Positions 17,505 to 27,526 of a DNA stretch of 64,000 nt are shown here, in pieces. Position 1 is the stretch's first letter. Each line of letters begins with the position of its first letter. This DNA comes from Lysobacteraceae bacterium PS02340 (GTDB lineage Bacteria > Pseudomonadota > Gammaproteobacteria > Xanthomonadales > Xanthomonadaceae), in the NCBI GenBank assembly GCA_029959605.1, contig JASCOC010000007.1, positions 62,001 through 126,000 on the forward strand. Direction: 5' to 3'. The position numbers and the translations under genes are program-made. The notes below the pieces were generated by a model. That model searched no databases. It saw only the letters and a list, made by a program, of their open reading frames with translations, and had not been told where the DNA came from.

Positions 17505-17969
17505 ATGAAGATGGGATGGATGTGGAGCGCAGCGCTCGCTTGCGGAATGGCGTTCACTGCTTCGAACGTGGCTGCGCAGGAAATGTCGTTCCGCAGTGGC
17601 CTGATCACGGGGATCAGCCCGATGCAGGTCGCCGCAACGGCCGTCCAGCAACAGACGAAGCCGTCGCAGACCACCGGCGCGCTCGGCCGCGCGCTGGGTC
17701 GGATGGCGGGGCGGGCGGCCTCCCGTGTCACCGGCGAGTACTCCTACGAGGCCTACGAGGTCGCCAGCGGCGCGGCGCGCGATGTCGTCGAAGGCGCTGC
17801 CGCCGCGCCGGCAGCAGGCGTGCCGACGGTGACCGCCTACATGGTCATGCTCAAGTTCGACGACGGCAGCGAGTCGGCGATCCGCGCCGCGAGTGCCGAT
17901 GGCCTGCGCGTCGGTGCACGCGCGCGCGTCTTCGGCACGGGCCAGAGTGCGCAGATCGTCATGGAGTAA
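17505..17969 (+). CDS. Small secreted protein of unknown function
   Basis: Not firmly recognised. The 154-residue product has a signal peptide (MKMGWMW, then a short hydrophobic stretch and cleavage near NVAAQ). A Gln/Ala-rich and Gly/Arg-containing middle follows (GALGRALGRMAGRAAS), then a C-terminal segment (MVMLKFDDGSESAIRA, later LRVGARARVFG). The tail resembles the C-terminal beta segment of SlyB/Pcp-type outer-membrane proteins, but there is no lipobox cysteine, so this resemblance is only suggestive. The start at 17505 is preceded by GGGGA; a second ATG at 17511 is possible. It faces the minus-strand gene that follows. Confidence 0.7.
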   Translation: MKMGWMWSAALACGMAFTASNVAAQEMSFRSGLITGISPMQVAATAVQQQTKPSQTTGALGRALGRMAGRAASRVTGEYSYEAYEVASGAARDVVEGAAAAPAAGVPTVTAYMVMLKFDDGSESAIRAASADGLRVGARARVFGTGQSAQIVME

Positions 17970-17976
17970 ACAACGA

Positions 17977-17999
17977 CGCGCCATCGATGCGACGGCGCG
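17977..17999. terminator. Weak hairpin between convergent genes
   Basis: CGCGCC (17977-17982) and GGCGCG (17994-17999) can pair in the 35-base gap between the small secreted protein and the minus-strand gene. There is no T tract. It could terminate transcription from either side. Confidence 0.3.
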
Positions 18000-18004
18000 C
18001 CGAC

Positions 18005-18637
18005 TCAGCCGGCGCCGTGCTCCAGTGCGATCAGCTGCTCCAGCTGCGATCGGGACGCACGGCGCATCGGCTTGTCTTCCATCGTGGACAGCGGGGCCTG
18101 TCGCAGACTCGCCTCCGGCAATACCGTCAGGTCGAAGGTCAGATCTTCGGCCGCGAACACCCAGACATCGAAATCCCCCGCCCGCTGCCGGTCCAGACGC
18201 AGTCGGCGCATCCGGCTCTCGGCCGGTATGCGGTGATCGTCCAGAAAGCGCGCGAGTCCGCCCGAGTCGTCGGTATGCACATGCAGCGTGACCGCCGAAT
18301 GCGCATCCGCCGTGCCTTCGAGCACGGGGCCGACCAGCCGCGGCGAGAACCGTTCGAAGAACCCCATCGCGCGGATGGCGGCTTCGCGCCGCTCGCGCAG
18401 CGCAGCGGTCTGGCGTTCGCCACCGAACAAGCGCTGGTGCTCGCGCAATGCGTCCTCGATCTCCCGGTTGCGCGGCAGAGACGCATCGTCGTGGATGCCG
18501 AGTCGACTCGCCGCCTTGAGCTTGGCGACGTGGAAGTCGCGGATGCCGCCTTCGGCCATGAGGCGGGCGGCCTCGTGCGCGAGGCGATGGCGGCGTTCGC
18601 GGGTCTGTGTTTCCGCGTGCTGACGTGCGCGATGCAT
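18005..18637 (-). CDS. Conserved hypothetical protein of about 210 residues
   Basis: I recognise the family as conserved in xanthomonads and related proteobacteria, but its function is not known to me. The N-terminal half is highly charged and helical (AETQTRERRHRLAHEAARLM, then LPRNREIEDALREHQRLF). The C-terminal half is alpha/beta with RLVGPVLEGTADAHSAVTLH and DFDVWVFAAEDLTFDLTVLP, which could be a small nucleotidyltransferase-like or ligand-binding fold. I recall database copies labelled as UDP-N-acetylmuramate-alanine ligase, but no Mur ligase motif is present. An upstream TTG at 18697 is possible; I chose the ATG at 18637 because AGGTGA lies just before it. Confidence 0.8.
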   Translation of the reverse strand: MHRARQHAETQTRERRHRLAHEAARLMAEGGIRDFHVAKLKAASRLGIHDDASLPRNREIEDALREHQRLFGGERQTAALRERREAAIRAMGFFERFSPRLVGPVLEGTADAHSAVTLHVHTDDSGGLARFLDDHRIPAESRMRRLRLDRQRAGDFDVWVFAAEDLTFDLTVLPEASLRQAPLSTMEDKPMRRASRSQLEQLIALEHGAG

Positions 18638-18744
18638 GCGCGTCACCTGTCGTCGATCACCTAGGATCGACTTTACGCCCGCATCGTGACGGGTCAAGAG
18701 ACGGCGCGATCCGCTTCAGCTGCTGGATGCCTCGAGCTCGCGAC

Positions 18745-18776
18745 GACGCCGGGCGGCGCCTCGATCGGCCGGCGTC
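18745..18776 (-). terminator. Possible terminator hairpin downstream of mrcA
   Basis: GACGCCGG (18745-18752) and CCGGCGTC (18769-18776) form an 8-bp stem with a 16-base loop, 34 bases beyond the mrcA stop in its direction of transcription. There is no T tract. The 172-base gap around it shows no gene. Confidence 0.3.
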
Positions 18777-18809
18777 GCGATGCGCGCGTGCCGGCCACAT
18801 CCGCAGTGA

Positions 18810-21359
18810 TCAGAAGATGTCGAACGCTTCCTCGGCCGGCACATCGTCGATCTGCAGATCGATCTCCGACTCCATACGCTCCAGGTCTTCGGCCTTGACG
18901 TACTCGATGATGCCGCCCTCGGACGCGGTCGGCAGCAGGCGGCCACCCGCCGTCACCGCGACGCGCACCATGCCTTCCGGCGGCTCGTTCGCGGCCTCGG
19001 GCACGCCTTCGAGCGCGACGCGCATGAAGTCGATCCAGATCGGCAGGGCTGCGCGGCCGCCATACTCACGGAAGCCCAGCGAGCGGTTGTCGTCGCGGCC
19101 CACCCAGACGGATGTCACGAGATTGCCGCCGAAGCCGGAGAACCAGGCATCGCGATGGTCGTTCGTCGAACCGGTCTTGCCGCCGACGTCTTCGCGTTCG
19201 AGCACGCGTGCGGCGGTGCCGGTGCCGCGACGCACGACGTCGCGCATCATCGAGATCATCTGGTAGGCGACGCGCTCGTCGATCGCGCGCGGCGCCATCA
19301 CCGGAGCAGCGCCGTCGGCGCGCGGTTCGGGCGGCTTCGGGGCTTCGACCGGCGCTTCGGTGACCTCGCGTTGTTCGGCAGCTGGGCCGAGATTGAATCC
19401 ATCGACCACATGGCCGGGCGTCGACGGCTGGCCCGGCGTTCCAGCCGTGCCGCAGCCGCGGCAGGCGCGGGCCGGGTTTTCCTTGAACACCAGCGTGCCT
19501 TCACGGTCACGCACTTCGTCGACGAACCAGGGCGTCACGCGGAAGCCGCCATTGGAGAACACCGCGTAGCCGCGGGTCACGTCCAGCGGCGTCAGCGACG
19601 GCGTGCCGAGTGCGATGGACAGGTTCGGCGGCAACTGCGATTCCTCGAAGCCGAAATGGCTGATGTAGCGGCGCGCATAGTCGACGCCGATCGCATCGAG
19701 CAGGCGCACGGCCACGAGGTTGCGCGACTGCACCAGTGCCTCGCGCAGGCGCATCGGTCCGACGAACCTGCCATCGGAGTTCTGCGGGCGCCAGTCCTGG
19801 CCGCGGCGCATCCTGAAGAGCACCGGTGCGTCGAGCACGATCGAGGCCGGGTTGAACCCCTTCTCGAACGACGCGGCGAAAATGAAAGGCTTGAAGCTCG
19901 AACCCGGCTGACGACGCGATTGCGTGGCGCGGTTGAAATTGCTGCCCGCGAAGCTGAAACCGCCGATCAATGCGCGCACCGCGCCGTCGTCGGGCTCCAT
20001 CGAGACCAGCGTCGCCTGCGCGCGCGGCAACTGTTCGAGCTGCCAGGTGACGACCGGCGGCGGCAGCGCGTCGGGCTCGGTGTCGGCCGGGGCCTTGGCC
20101 GGCGTTTCGATGCGACGCACGCGGGTCAGATCGCCGCGCGTCAGCAGCGCAGCCGGATTCTTGCCGGTCCAGCGGCTGGCGGCAGCGTCGAGCGTCACGG
20201 TGCTGCCATCTGACAGCACGACATCGGCCGTGCCGTCTCCACTGCGCACGACGACCGCCGGCAGCATGCCACCCTGCGGCGCGATGCCGCGCAGGCGGCG
20301 CGCGGTGGTCTCGGCGTCTTCGCCGGCTGCCAGCTCGAACGTGTCCGCCGGCTTCACCCAGCCGTGGCGACGGTCGTAGGTGGTCAGGCCGTTGCGCACG
20401 GCCAGCTCGGCGGCCGCCTGCATGGTCGGGTCGATCGTGGTGGTGACGTGGTAGCCGCGGGTCAGCACGTCGCCGCCGTACCGGGCGACCATTTCCAGCC
20501 GCACCATTTCCGCCACGTACGGCGCGAAGACTTCGATCGGGCGCTCGTGCGGGCTGGCGTGCATGTCGACGGCGCGTGCGGCGGCGGCGTCCTGCGCGCT
20601 GATGAAGCCGAGCTCCTGCATGCGTGCGAGCACGTAGACGTCGCGGCGCTCCTTCGCACGCTCGGGGTTGCTGAGCGGATTGCCGCTGGACGGGAACTTC
20701 GGGATCGCCGCCAGCGACGCCATCTCGTCGAGATCGAGTTCGGCCAGCGATTTGCCGTAGTAGAACTCGGCGGCCGCCGCGACGCCGTAGGCGCGATTGC
20801 CGAAGAAACTCTTGTTGAGATAGAGCTCGAAGATCTCGTCCTTGCTGAGGTTCTGCTCCATCTTCCGCGCCAGCAGCATCTCGGCGAACTTGCGCGTGAA
20901 GCTGTATTCCGAGCTCAGGAAGAACTGGCGCGCGACCTGCTGGGTGATCGTCGAGCCGCCCGGCACGCGGCGGTCGTTGGTCGTGGCCAGCAGCCAGAGT
21001 GCGCGCGCGACGCCGCGGTAATCGATACCGCCGTGTTCGTAGAAGCGTGCGTCCTCGGTCGCGAGGAACGCCTGCTTCAGTCGTTCCGGCACATCCTCGA
21101 TGTCGACCGGGTAGCGGCGCGTTTCGCCGAACAGCGCGATCAGCCGGCCGTCCCGCGCGTAGACGTACATCGGCTCCTGCATCTCGATGTCGCGCAGCGC
21201 TTCGACGTCGGGCAGCTTGGACGCGACCGCCGCGTAGAGGATGCCGCCGGTGATCGCACCGAGGATGCCGAGGACCAGCACCAGGACCAGAGTCCAGCGC
21301 AGCAGACGGCGGAAGCGGGAGGGGCGGGGCTTGGGCGTCGACGTGGGGGCTGGGCTCAT
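18810..21359 (-). CDS. mrcA: Penicillin-binding protein 1A (bifunctional peptidoglycan glycosyltransferase/transpeptidase)
   Basis: Polymerises and cross-links peptidoglycan in the periplasm. The N-terminus has one membrane anchor (about residues 19-43). The GT51 domain follows with the catalytic region [22 protein letters not shown] and [12 protein letters not shown]. An inserted OB-like region lies before the transpeptidase. Transpeptidase motifs are all present: SSFK (catalytic serine near residue 488), SRN (in [12 protein letters not shown]) and KTGS near residue 727. The C-terminus ends in an acidic stretch. The length of 849 residues is normal. It is divergent from pilM, the usual arrangement in pseudomonads and xanthomonads. 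The -10 box lies only eight bases from the ATG. Confidence 0.96.
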   Translation of the reverse strand: MSPAPTSTPKPRPSRFRRLLRWTLVLVLVLGILGAITGGILYAAVASKLPDVEALRDIEMQEPMYVYARDGRLIALFGETRRYPVDIEDVPERLKQAFLATEDARFYEHGGIDYRGVARALWLLATTNDRRVPGGSTITQQVARQFFLSSEYSFTRKFAEMLLARKMEQNLSKDEIFELYLNKSFFGNRAYGVAAAAEFYYGKSLAELDLDEMASLAAIPKFPSSGNPLSNPERAKERRDVYVLARMQELGFISAQDAAAARAVDMHASPHERPIEVFAPYVAEMVRLEMVARYGGDVLTRGYHVTTTIDPTMQAAAELAVRNGLTTYDRRHGWVKPADTFELAAGEDAETTARRLRGIAPQGGMLPAVVVRSGDGTADVVLSDGSTVTLDAAASRWTGKNPAALLTRGDLTRVRRIETPAKAPADTEPDALPPPVVTWQLEQLPRAQATLVSMEPDDGAVRALIGGFSFAGSNFNRATQSRRQPGSSFKPFIFAASFEKGFNPASIVLDAPVLFRMRRGQDWRPQNSDGRFVGPMRLREALVQSRNLVAVRLLDAIGVDYARRYISHFGFEESQLPPNLSIALGTPSLTPLDVTRGYAVFSNGGFRVTPWFVDEVRDREGTLVFKENPARACRGCGTAGTPGQPSTPGHVVDGFNLGPAAEQREVTEAPVEAPKPPEPRADGAAPVMAPRAIDERVAYQMISMMRDVVRRGTGTAARVLEREDVGGKTGSTNDHRDAWFSGFGGNLVTSVWVGRDDNRSLGFREYGGRAALPIWIDFMRVALEGVPEAANEPPEGMVRVAVTAGGRLLPTASEGGIIEYVKAEDLERMESEIDLQIDDVPAEEAFDIF

Positions 21360-21367
21360 GGCGGCAA

Positions 21368-21373
21368 AGTATA
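21368..21373 (-). promoter_or_regulatory. -10 box directly before mrcA
   Basis: TATACT on the minus strand ends eight bases before the mrcA ATG at 21359. The mRNA would have almost no leader. No good -35 is seen. Confidence 0.4.
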
Positions 21374-21482
21374 GGGGAGGTGTCCGCGGGGCGCCGGTGC
21401 GTCGGCGTGGAACGGGGCTTGCAGGCGGATTGCACCGGCCGTGCCCGCCGGTGGTTCAGCTTTCCGGAATCGAAGGCGCGTG

Positions 21483-21511
21483 TTGCCAATACCCGGAAAG
21501 TCCGCTATTTA
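21483..21511 (+). promoter_or_regulatory. Promoter of the pilMNOPQ operon
   Basis: TTGCCA (21483-21488) and TATTTA (21506-21511) are spaced by 17 bases. The predicted start lies about 45 bases before the pilM GTG. No sigma-54 type element was seen here. Confidence 0.5.
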
Positions 21512-21512
21512 A

Positions 21513-22621
<1,109 letters not shown>

Positions 22622-22622
<1 letters not shown>

Positions 22623-23272
22623 TGTCCAGGATCAATCTCCTCCCGTGGCGCGCCGAACGGCGCAAGCAGCGGCAGAAGGAATTCGGTGTCATGGTCGGCA
22701 TCGCTGCGGCGACCGGCGTGGCGCTGTGGTTCCTCGTCAACATGTACTACAACGCGCAGATCGACGGCCAGAACGAGCGCAACGCGTTCCTGCAGCAGCA
22801 GATCGCCGCGGTCGACACCCAGATCACCGAGATCGAAGCGCTCGAATCGCAGCGTGCCCGCCTGTTGGCGCGCAAGGCCGTGATCGAGGAGCTGCAGGGC
22901 AACCGCTCGCAGATGGTCCATCTGTTCGACCAGCTCGTTCGCACGATTCCCGATGGGGTCCTGTTGACGTCGCTCAAGCAGGAGGGCCAGACGCTGACGC
23001 TCGAAGGGCGTTCGCAGTCGAACGCGCGCGTCAGTACCTACATGCGTTCGCTCGACGGATCCGGCTGGATGACCAGCCCGCAGCTGTCGGTGATCGAAGC
23101 ACGTGACGGCGTGCCGGGCCTGCCGTATGCGTTCACCCTGAGTGTGCAGCTGTCGACGCCGGCCGCCAAGGAAGCCGCCGCGGCCGAGGGCACCGACCCG
23201 GCTGCGCCGGCCGACACCCTGCCCGAGGCTGCGCCGGTCGCTGCGCCCGCTGCAGAAGGAGTCGCGTCGTGA
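22622..23272 (+). CDS. pilN: Type IV pilus assembly protein PilN
   Basis: Inner-membrane protein of the pilus alignment subcomplex. It begins with the INLLPWR motif that docks into PilM. One transmembrane segment (about residues 22-42) is followed by a periplasmic coiled coil (QQQIAAVDTQITEIEALESQ) and a ferredoxin-like domain that pairs with PilO. The C-terminus is Ala/Pro-rich. The 216 residues are slightly longer than usual because of this tail. It overlaps pilM (TGATG) and pilO (GTGA), so translation is coupled. Confidence 0.95.
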
Positions 23273-23940
23273 GCAAGAAAAAGATGTCGCTGCGCGAGCT
23301 GGACTTCAACAACACGGGATCCTGGCCGCGCGAGTACAAGATCGGCGCCTGCATCCTCGTGGGCCTGCTGATCTTCTTCCTGCTGTGGTACGTGATCACC
23401 CGTGAGAAGGGCGACGAGCTGACGAATCTGGAGACACAGGAGTCCACCCTGCGCGCCGATTTCGAAACCAAGCAGGGGAAGGCCGCGAACCTCGAGCCGC
23501 TCAAGCAGCAGCTGGCTCAGATGGAACAGCAGTTGCAGCAGATGTTGCGGCAGTTGCCGAGCAAGACGGAGATGCCCGATCTGATCGTCGATATTTCGCA
23601 GACCGCGATCGCGACCGGCATCCAGAACGACCTGTTCAAGCCGGGCGAGGAAATGCCGCGCGAGTTCTACGCCGAGCAGCCGATCGCCCTGCGCATGGTC
23701 GGCACCTACCACCAGTTCGGCGCGTTCGTCAGCGGTGTCGCATCGTTGCCGCGCGTGGTCATCATGACGATGCACGACATTTCGCTGAAGCCGCGCGCTG
23801 GCGGTACCGATGGTCTGGCGGGTATCGGGCCGAATTCCAGTCTCGAACTTTCCGGTACCGTGAAGACCTACCGCTATCTGGACGAAGAAGAGACCGCCGC
23901 GCAAGCCCAGGTCGCGCAGACGACGGAGGGGACGCCGTGA
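23269..23940 (+). CDS. pilO: Type IV pilus assembly protein PilO
   Basis: Bitopic inner-membrane partner of PilN. After a 25-residue cytoplasmic tail there is one transmembrane helix (ACILVGLLIFFLLWYVI), a Gln/Glu/Leu-rich coiled coil (residues about 45-100) and the periplasmic ferredoxin-like domain (MPDLIVDISQTAIATGI, then ALRMVGTYHQFGAFVSGVA). PilN-PilO heterodimers bridge PilM to the lipoprotein PilP. It starts with GTG inside the pilN stop codon and overlaps pilP by one base. The length of 223 residues is normal. Confidence 0.95.
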   Translation: MSKKKMSLRELDFNNTGSWPREYKIGACILVGLLIFFLLWYVITREKGDELTNLETQESTLRADFETKQGKAANLEPLKQQLAQMEQQLQQMLRQLPSKTEMPDLIVDISQTAIATGIQNDLFKPGEEMPREFYAEQPIALRMVGTYHQFGAFVSGVASLPRVVIMTMHDISLKPRAGGTDGLAGIGPNSSLELSGTVKTYRYLDEEETAAQAQVAQTTEGTP

Positions 23941-24482
23941 TGGCCGTCAGGACGGGCAACATGATGCGTGGCGTTGCGCTGCTGTCGATGGCGCTGGTGA
24001 CCTCTGGCTGCGGCCGCGGCGTCACCAGCGAACCGGGCGAGGCGCCCAATCTCGAAGTCTGGGCCGAAGAGGTCAAGCAGCGTCCAGCACCGGCGCTGGA
24101 GCCGCTGCCGGTGATGCAGCAGTTCGAGACGTTCGAGTACTCGGCGCAGGGCATCCGCGACCCCTTCAGCAATGCATTCACCGACGACTCCGGCGGCAGC
24201 GGTCCGCGACCGGATTCGAACCGGCGCAAGGAAATTACCGAGCAGTATCCGCTCGACAGCATGTCGATGGTGGGCACGATCGGCACCGGGGGCCGCATCG
24301 TCGGTCTGGTGCTCGCGCCCGACAAGGTGACCTACCGCATTAACCCGGGCAACTACCTGGGTCAGAACGATGGCCGCGTCACTTCGGTCAATGAAAATCG
24401 CATCGAGCTCGTCGAGCTCGTGCCCGATGGCGCCGGCGGCTGGTTGGAACGTCCGGCTTCGCTCGCGCTGAACGAACAATGA
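23940..24482 (+). CDS. pilP: Type IV pilus lipoprotein PilP
   Basis: Inner-membrane-associated periplasmic lipoprotein that connects PilN/PilO to the secretin PilQ. The signal sequence ends in a lipobox-like VTSGC, with the cysteine near residue 24. A disordered linker follows, then the conserved IRDPFSN motif and the C-terminal beta-sandwich (MSMVGTIG, GLVLAPDKVTYRINPGNYLGQNDGRV). The ATG at 23940 overlaps the pilO stop; the in-frame GTG three bases earlier is also possible. It overlaps the open frame of pilQ at ATGA, but pilQ most likely starts a little later. Confidence 0.94.
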   Translation: MAVRTGNMMRGVALLSMALVTSGCGRGVTSEPGEAPNLEVWAEEVKQRPAPALEPLPVMQQFETFEYSAQGIRDPFSNAFTDDSGGSGPRPDSNRRKEITEQYPLDSMSMVGTIGTGGRIVGLVLAPDKVTYRINPGNYLGQNDGRVTSVNENRIELVELVPDGAGGWLERPASLALNEQ

Positions 24483-24496
24483 TGAGGGGAAGCAAC

Positions 24497-26383
24497 ATGA
24501 CCGTGAGCAACGCGGGAAGCCTGCAGTCGGGCCGGATGAAATCGGTGCGTGCCGGCGCGCTCGGTCTTGCCATAGGACTGGTGGCGACGTTCAGTGGTGC
24601 CCATGCGGCGCAGGCGCCGACGCATGCGTCGCTGCTGCCTCTGCTGCAGGCAACGACTGCCGCAGCGCAGCCGGCCGGGGCGGTCGCAGTGACGGATATC
24701 GATTTCCGTCGCGGTGACGGCGGCTCGGGCAAGTTGGTGCTTCGCTTCGATGGAGACGGCGCCGCGCCCGACCTGCGCACGCAGGGTGGGAATGTCGTCA
24801 TCAGCCTCGGCGGGGCGACGCTGCCGGCGTCTCTGCAGCGTCCGCTCAACGTCACCGACTTCGCCACCCCCGTGCAGCGCATCGACGCCCGCCAGGGCGC
24901 GGACGGCACGCAGGTCGTGCTCAGCGCACGCGGCGAATTCGAGCCGATGGCGTACCAGAGCGGTCGCGACTACATCGTCGAGATCATCCCGCGCACCGGC
25001 GCTGCCACCAGCGAGCGCGCTGTGGGCGCAGCATCGACGGCCGCGACGATGGGCCAGGCAACTGCGGCGACGGTATCGGACGTGCGCGCCTACAGCGGCG
25101 CGCCGGTGACGTTCAACTTCCAGGACGTGCCGGTGCGCACGGTGCTGCAGCTGATCGCCGACGAGTCGAACCTCAACATCGTCGCCAGCGACAGCGTGAC
25201 CGGCAACGTGACGCTGCGCCTGCAGAACGTGCCCTGGGATCAGGCGCTGGACATCGTCCTGCAGGCCAAGTCCCTGGACAAGCGCCGCAGCGGCAACGTG
25301 GTATGGGTCGCGCCGCAGAGCGAGATCGCTGCATTCGAGCAGGCCAAGGAAGATGCGCGCCTGGCGATCGAAGAGCGTGCGGAGATGACGACCGAGTACA
25401 TCCCGATCAGTTACGGCAATGCGGAAGATATTGCGAAGTTGCTGACGGAAGAGAGCAAAAGCAGCGCTGGTGGCAGTAGTGGTAGTACATCCCAGCAACG
25501 CGGCTTTCTCTCGTCGCGCGGTAGTTTGAGCTTCGACCGCCGTACGAACACCTTGCTGGTCATCGATATCCCGAACCGGGTTTCCGAGATCAAGCGTCTT
25601 GTCGGCATGCTCGACAAGCCGGTCGATCAAGTCGTAATTGAAGCGCGCATCGTTATCGCGAATGAGTCCTTCGCACGCGATCTGGGTGCACGTTTCGGTG
25701 TCAGCGCGAGCAAGCAGCGGGTCAATGTCGGTGGCGCCTTGGGTACCACGGAACAAGGAGGTCCTCTTTCACCTATCGGCTTGAATGTCGACCTGCCGAT
25801 CGAGGCGGGTCCGTCGCTCGCCTTCACGATTCTCGGGAATACGATCGATTGGGCTGTAGAGCTGCAAGCACTGCAGACGGAGCAAAGGGGTGAAGTAATT
25901 TCCAACCCACGCATCGTGACCAGCAACCAGCGTGAAGCGGTCATCAGCCAAGGACAGGAAGTCGGTTATCTGACGATCACTGGTGGCCAAAGTAACAGCA
26001 TCCCGACAGTTGAGTTCAAGGACGTCTTGCTGGAGTTGAAAGTAACGCCGACCATCACGAATGATGGACGGGTGTTCCTCGCGATGGACATCAAGAAAGA
26101 CGAGGTCACGGGTACGACCGACTATCCGGGCATTGGATCCATTCCGCTCATCAGCAAACGGAACGTGACTACGGCCGTGCTGATCGACGACGGTCAAACG
26201 GTGGCGATCGGTGGTGTCTACGAGTTCGCCGATCGCGCTTCGCTCTCGAAGGTGCCATTTCTTGGTGACTTGCCGATCGTCGGCAATCTCTTCAAGAGCC
26301 GTGGACGGACCAAGGATAAAGCCGAGCTCCTGATCTTCGTGACCCCGAAGGTCATGCGCGTAGCCCAGCGTCCGGTCAACTGA
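24497..26383 (+). CDS. pilQ: Type IV pilus secretin PilQ
   Basis: Outer-membrane secretin through which the pilus passes. The order is signal peptide (cleavage near AHAAQ), AMIN domain (residues about 55-160) that binds peptidoglycan, N0/STN-like domain (VTFNFQDVPVRTVLQLIADE), N1 region, a Ser/Gly-rich linker and the secretin barrel with VISNPRIVTSNQREAVI and VPFLGDLPIVGNLFK. I chose ATG 24497 because GAGGGGA precedes it by six bases; the ATG at 24479 overlaps pilP and lacks such spacing. From about 25.39 kb to the stop the base composition is much lower in GC than in the first half of the gene, a sign of a mosaic allele. A strong terminator closes the operon. Confidence 0.95.
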   Translation: MTVSNAGSLQSGRMKSVRAGALGLAIGLVATFSGAHAAQAPTHASLLPLLQATTAAAQPAGAVAVTDIDFRRGDGGSGKLVLRFDGDGAAPDLRTQGGNVVISLGGATLPASLQRPLNVTDFATPVQRIDARQGADGTQVVLSARGEFEPMAYQSGRDYIVEIIPRTGAATSERAVGAASTAATMGQATAATVSDVRAYSGAPVTFNFQDVPVRTVLQLIADESNLNIVASDSVTGNVTLRLQNVPWDQALDIVLQAKSLDKRRSGNVVWVAPQSEIAAFEQAKEDARLAIEERAEMTTEYIPISYGNAEDIAKLLTEESKSSAGGSSGSTSQQRGFLSSRGSLSFDRRTNTLLVIDIPNRVSEIKRLVGMLDKPVDQVVIEARIVIANESFARDLGARFGVSASKQRVNVGGALGTTEQGGPLSPIGLNVDLPIEAGPSLAFTILGNTIDWAVELQALQTEQRGEVISNPRIVTSNQREAVISQGQEVGYLTITGGQSNSIPTVEFKDVLLELKVTPTITNDGRVFLAMDIKKDEVTGTTDYPGIGSIPLISKRNVTTAVLIDDGQTVAIGGVYEFADRASLSKVPFLGDLPIVGNLFKSRGRTKDKAELLIFVTPKVMRVAQRPVN

Positions 26384-26410
26384 TCGGTGCAATCTGTAAG
26401 TCGTCAAGCG

Positions 26411-26431
26411 ACGGGGCCTTCGGGCCCCGTT
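26411..26431 (+). terminator. Intrinsic terminator of pilMNOPQ
   Basis: ACGGGGCC (26411-26418) and GGCCCCGT (26423-26430) form a perfect 8-bp stem with a TTCG tetraloop, 28 bases after the pilQ stop. Confidence 0.65.
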
Positions 26432-26527
26432 CGCATTTCCGGGTCGCCGGTTTGGCTGGCGTTGTGAACTGATGGCGCGGGTTCCGGTCAAACTGGGCCT
26501 CTGCGCGATGGGCGCCGGTGATCGAGG

Positions 26528-27526
26528 ATGGCGATGGATCTGGTGAACGGAACTGCGGACGGGCTGCATGCGCGGTTCGTGGCGCTGCGCGATGCGCTGT
26601 CGGAGGAGATCATCGGGCAGTCGGCGCTGGTCGAGCGGTTGCTCGTAGCGCTGCTGGCGGATGGGCACCTTCTGGTCGAAGGTGCGCCGGGTCTGGCGAA
26701 GACGACTGCGGTGCGGGCGCTGGCCGCGCGGCTGGACGCGGATTTCGCACGCGTGCAATTCACGCCCGATCTGCTGCCCGCGGATCTGACCGGGACCGAG
26801 ATCTGGCGGCCGCAGGATGGGCGCTTCGAGTTCCAGGCCGGGCCGATCTTCCACCCGCTGCTGCTCGCCGACGAGATCAACCGGGCTCCGGCCAAGGTGC
26901 AGTCCGCCCTGCTGGAGGCGATGGGCGAGCGGCAGGTGACGGTGGGGCGTCAGACGTATCGGCTGCCGGACCTGTTCCTGGTCATGGCGACGCAGAATCC
27001 GATCGAGCAGGAGGGCACGTTCCCGCTGCCGGAAGCGCAGCTGGACCGGTTCCTGATGCATGTGCGCGTGGGCTATCCGGAAGCCGACGCAGAAGCGCGC
27101 ATCCTGCAACTCGCGCGCGATCGTGCGCTGGCCCAGCTCGACGACGTCTCGACACCGGTCGAGCGCATGCCGCTGGCGGACTTGTTCGAGGCGCGGCGCG
27201 CAGTCCTGGCGATGCACGTGGCGCCTGCGGTCGAGCGTTATCTGGTCGAGCTGGTGCTCGCGTCACGCGACGCCGGCCGCTACGACGCGGCGCTGGCGGA
27301 CCGGATCGCCTGGGGCGCCAGCCCGCGTGGATCGATCGCGCTGGAACGCTGCGCGCGCGCGACCGCCTGGCTCGCCGGCCGTGATTTCGTGACCCCCGAT
27401 GACGTGCGCGCCGTCGCGCCCGACGTCCTGCGCCATCGCGTGCTGCCGAGTTACGAGGCCACGGCCGAGGGCTGGGATGGCGAGCGTCTGGTGCAGGCAT
27501 TGATCGCGCGGGTGCCGCTGCCGTGA
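26528..27526 (+). CDS. MoxR family AAA+ ATPase
   Basis: Chaperone-like ATPase that usually acts with VWA-domain proteins, as in the Bat operon. Walker A is EGAPGLAKTT near residue 53 (a MoxR-type P-loop with A before K), Walker B is LLLADEINRAPAKVQSALLEAM, and sensor 1 is MATQNPIEQEGT. The C-terminal lid domain is present. The 332-residue length is normal. It is the first gene of a tightly packed six-gene operon, overlapping the DUF58 gene by four bases. Its specific client is not known. Confidence 0.93.
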   Translation: MAMDLVNGTADGLHARFVALRDALSEEIIGQSALVERLLVALLADGHLLVEGAPGLAKTTAVRALAARLDADFARVQFTPDLLPADLTGTEIWRPQDGRFEFQAGPIFHPLLLADEINRAPAKVQSALLEAMGERQVTVGRQTYRLPDLFLVMATQNPIEQEGTFPLPEAQLDRFLMHVRVGYPEADAEARILQLARDRALAQLDDVSTPVERMPLADLFEARRAVLAMHVAPAVERYLVELVLASRDAGRYDAALADRIAWGASPRGSIALERCARATAWLAGRDFVTPDDVRAVAPDVLRHRVLPSYEATAEGWDGERLVQALIARVPLP

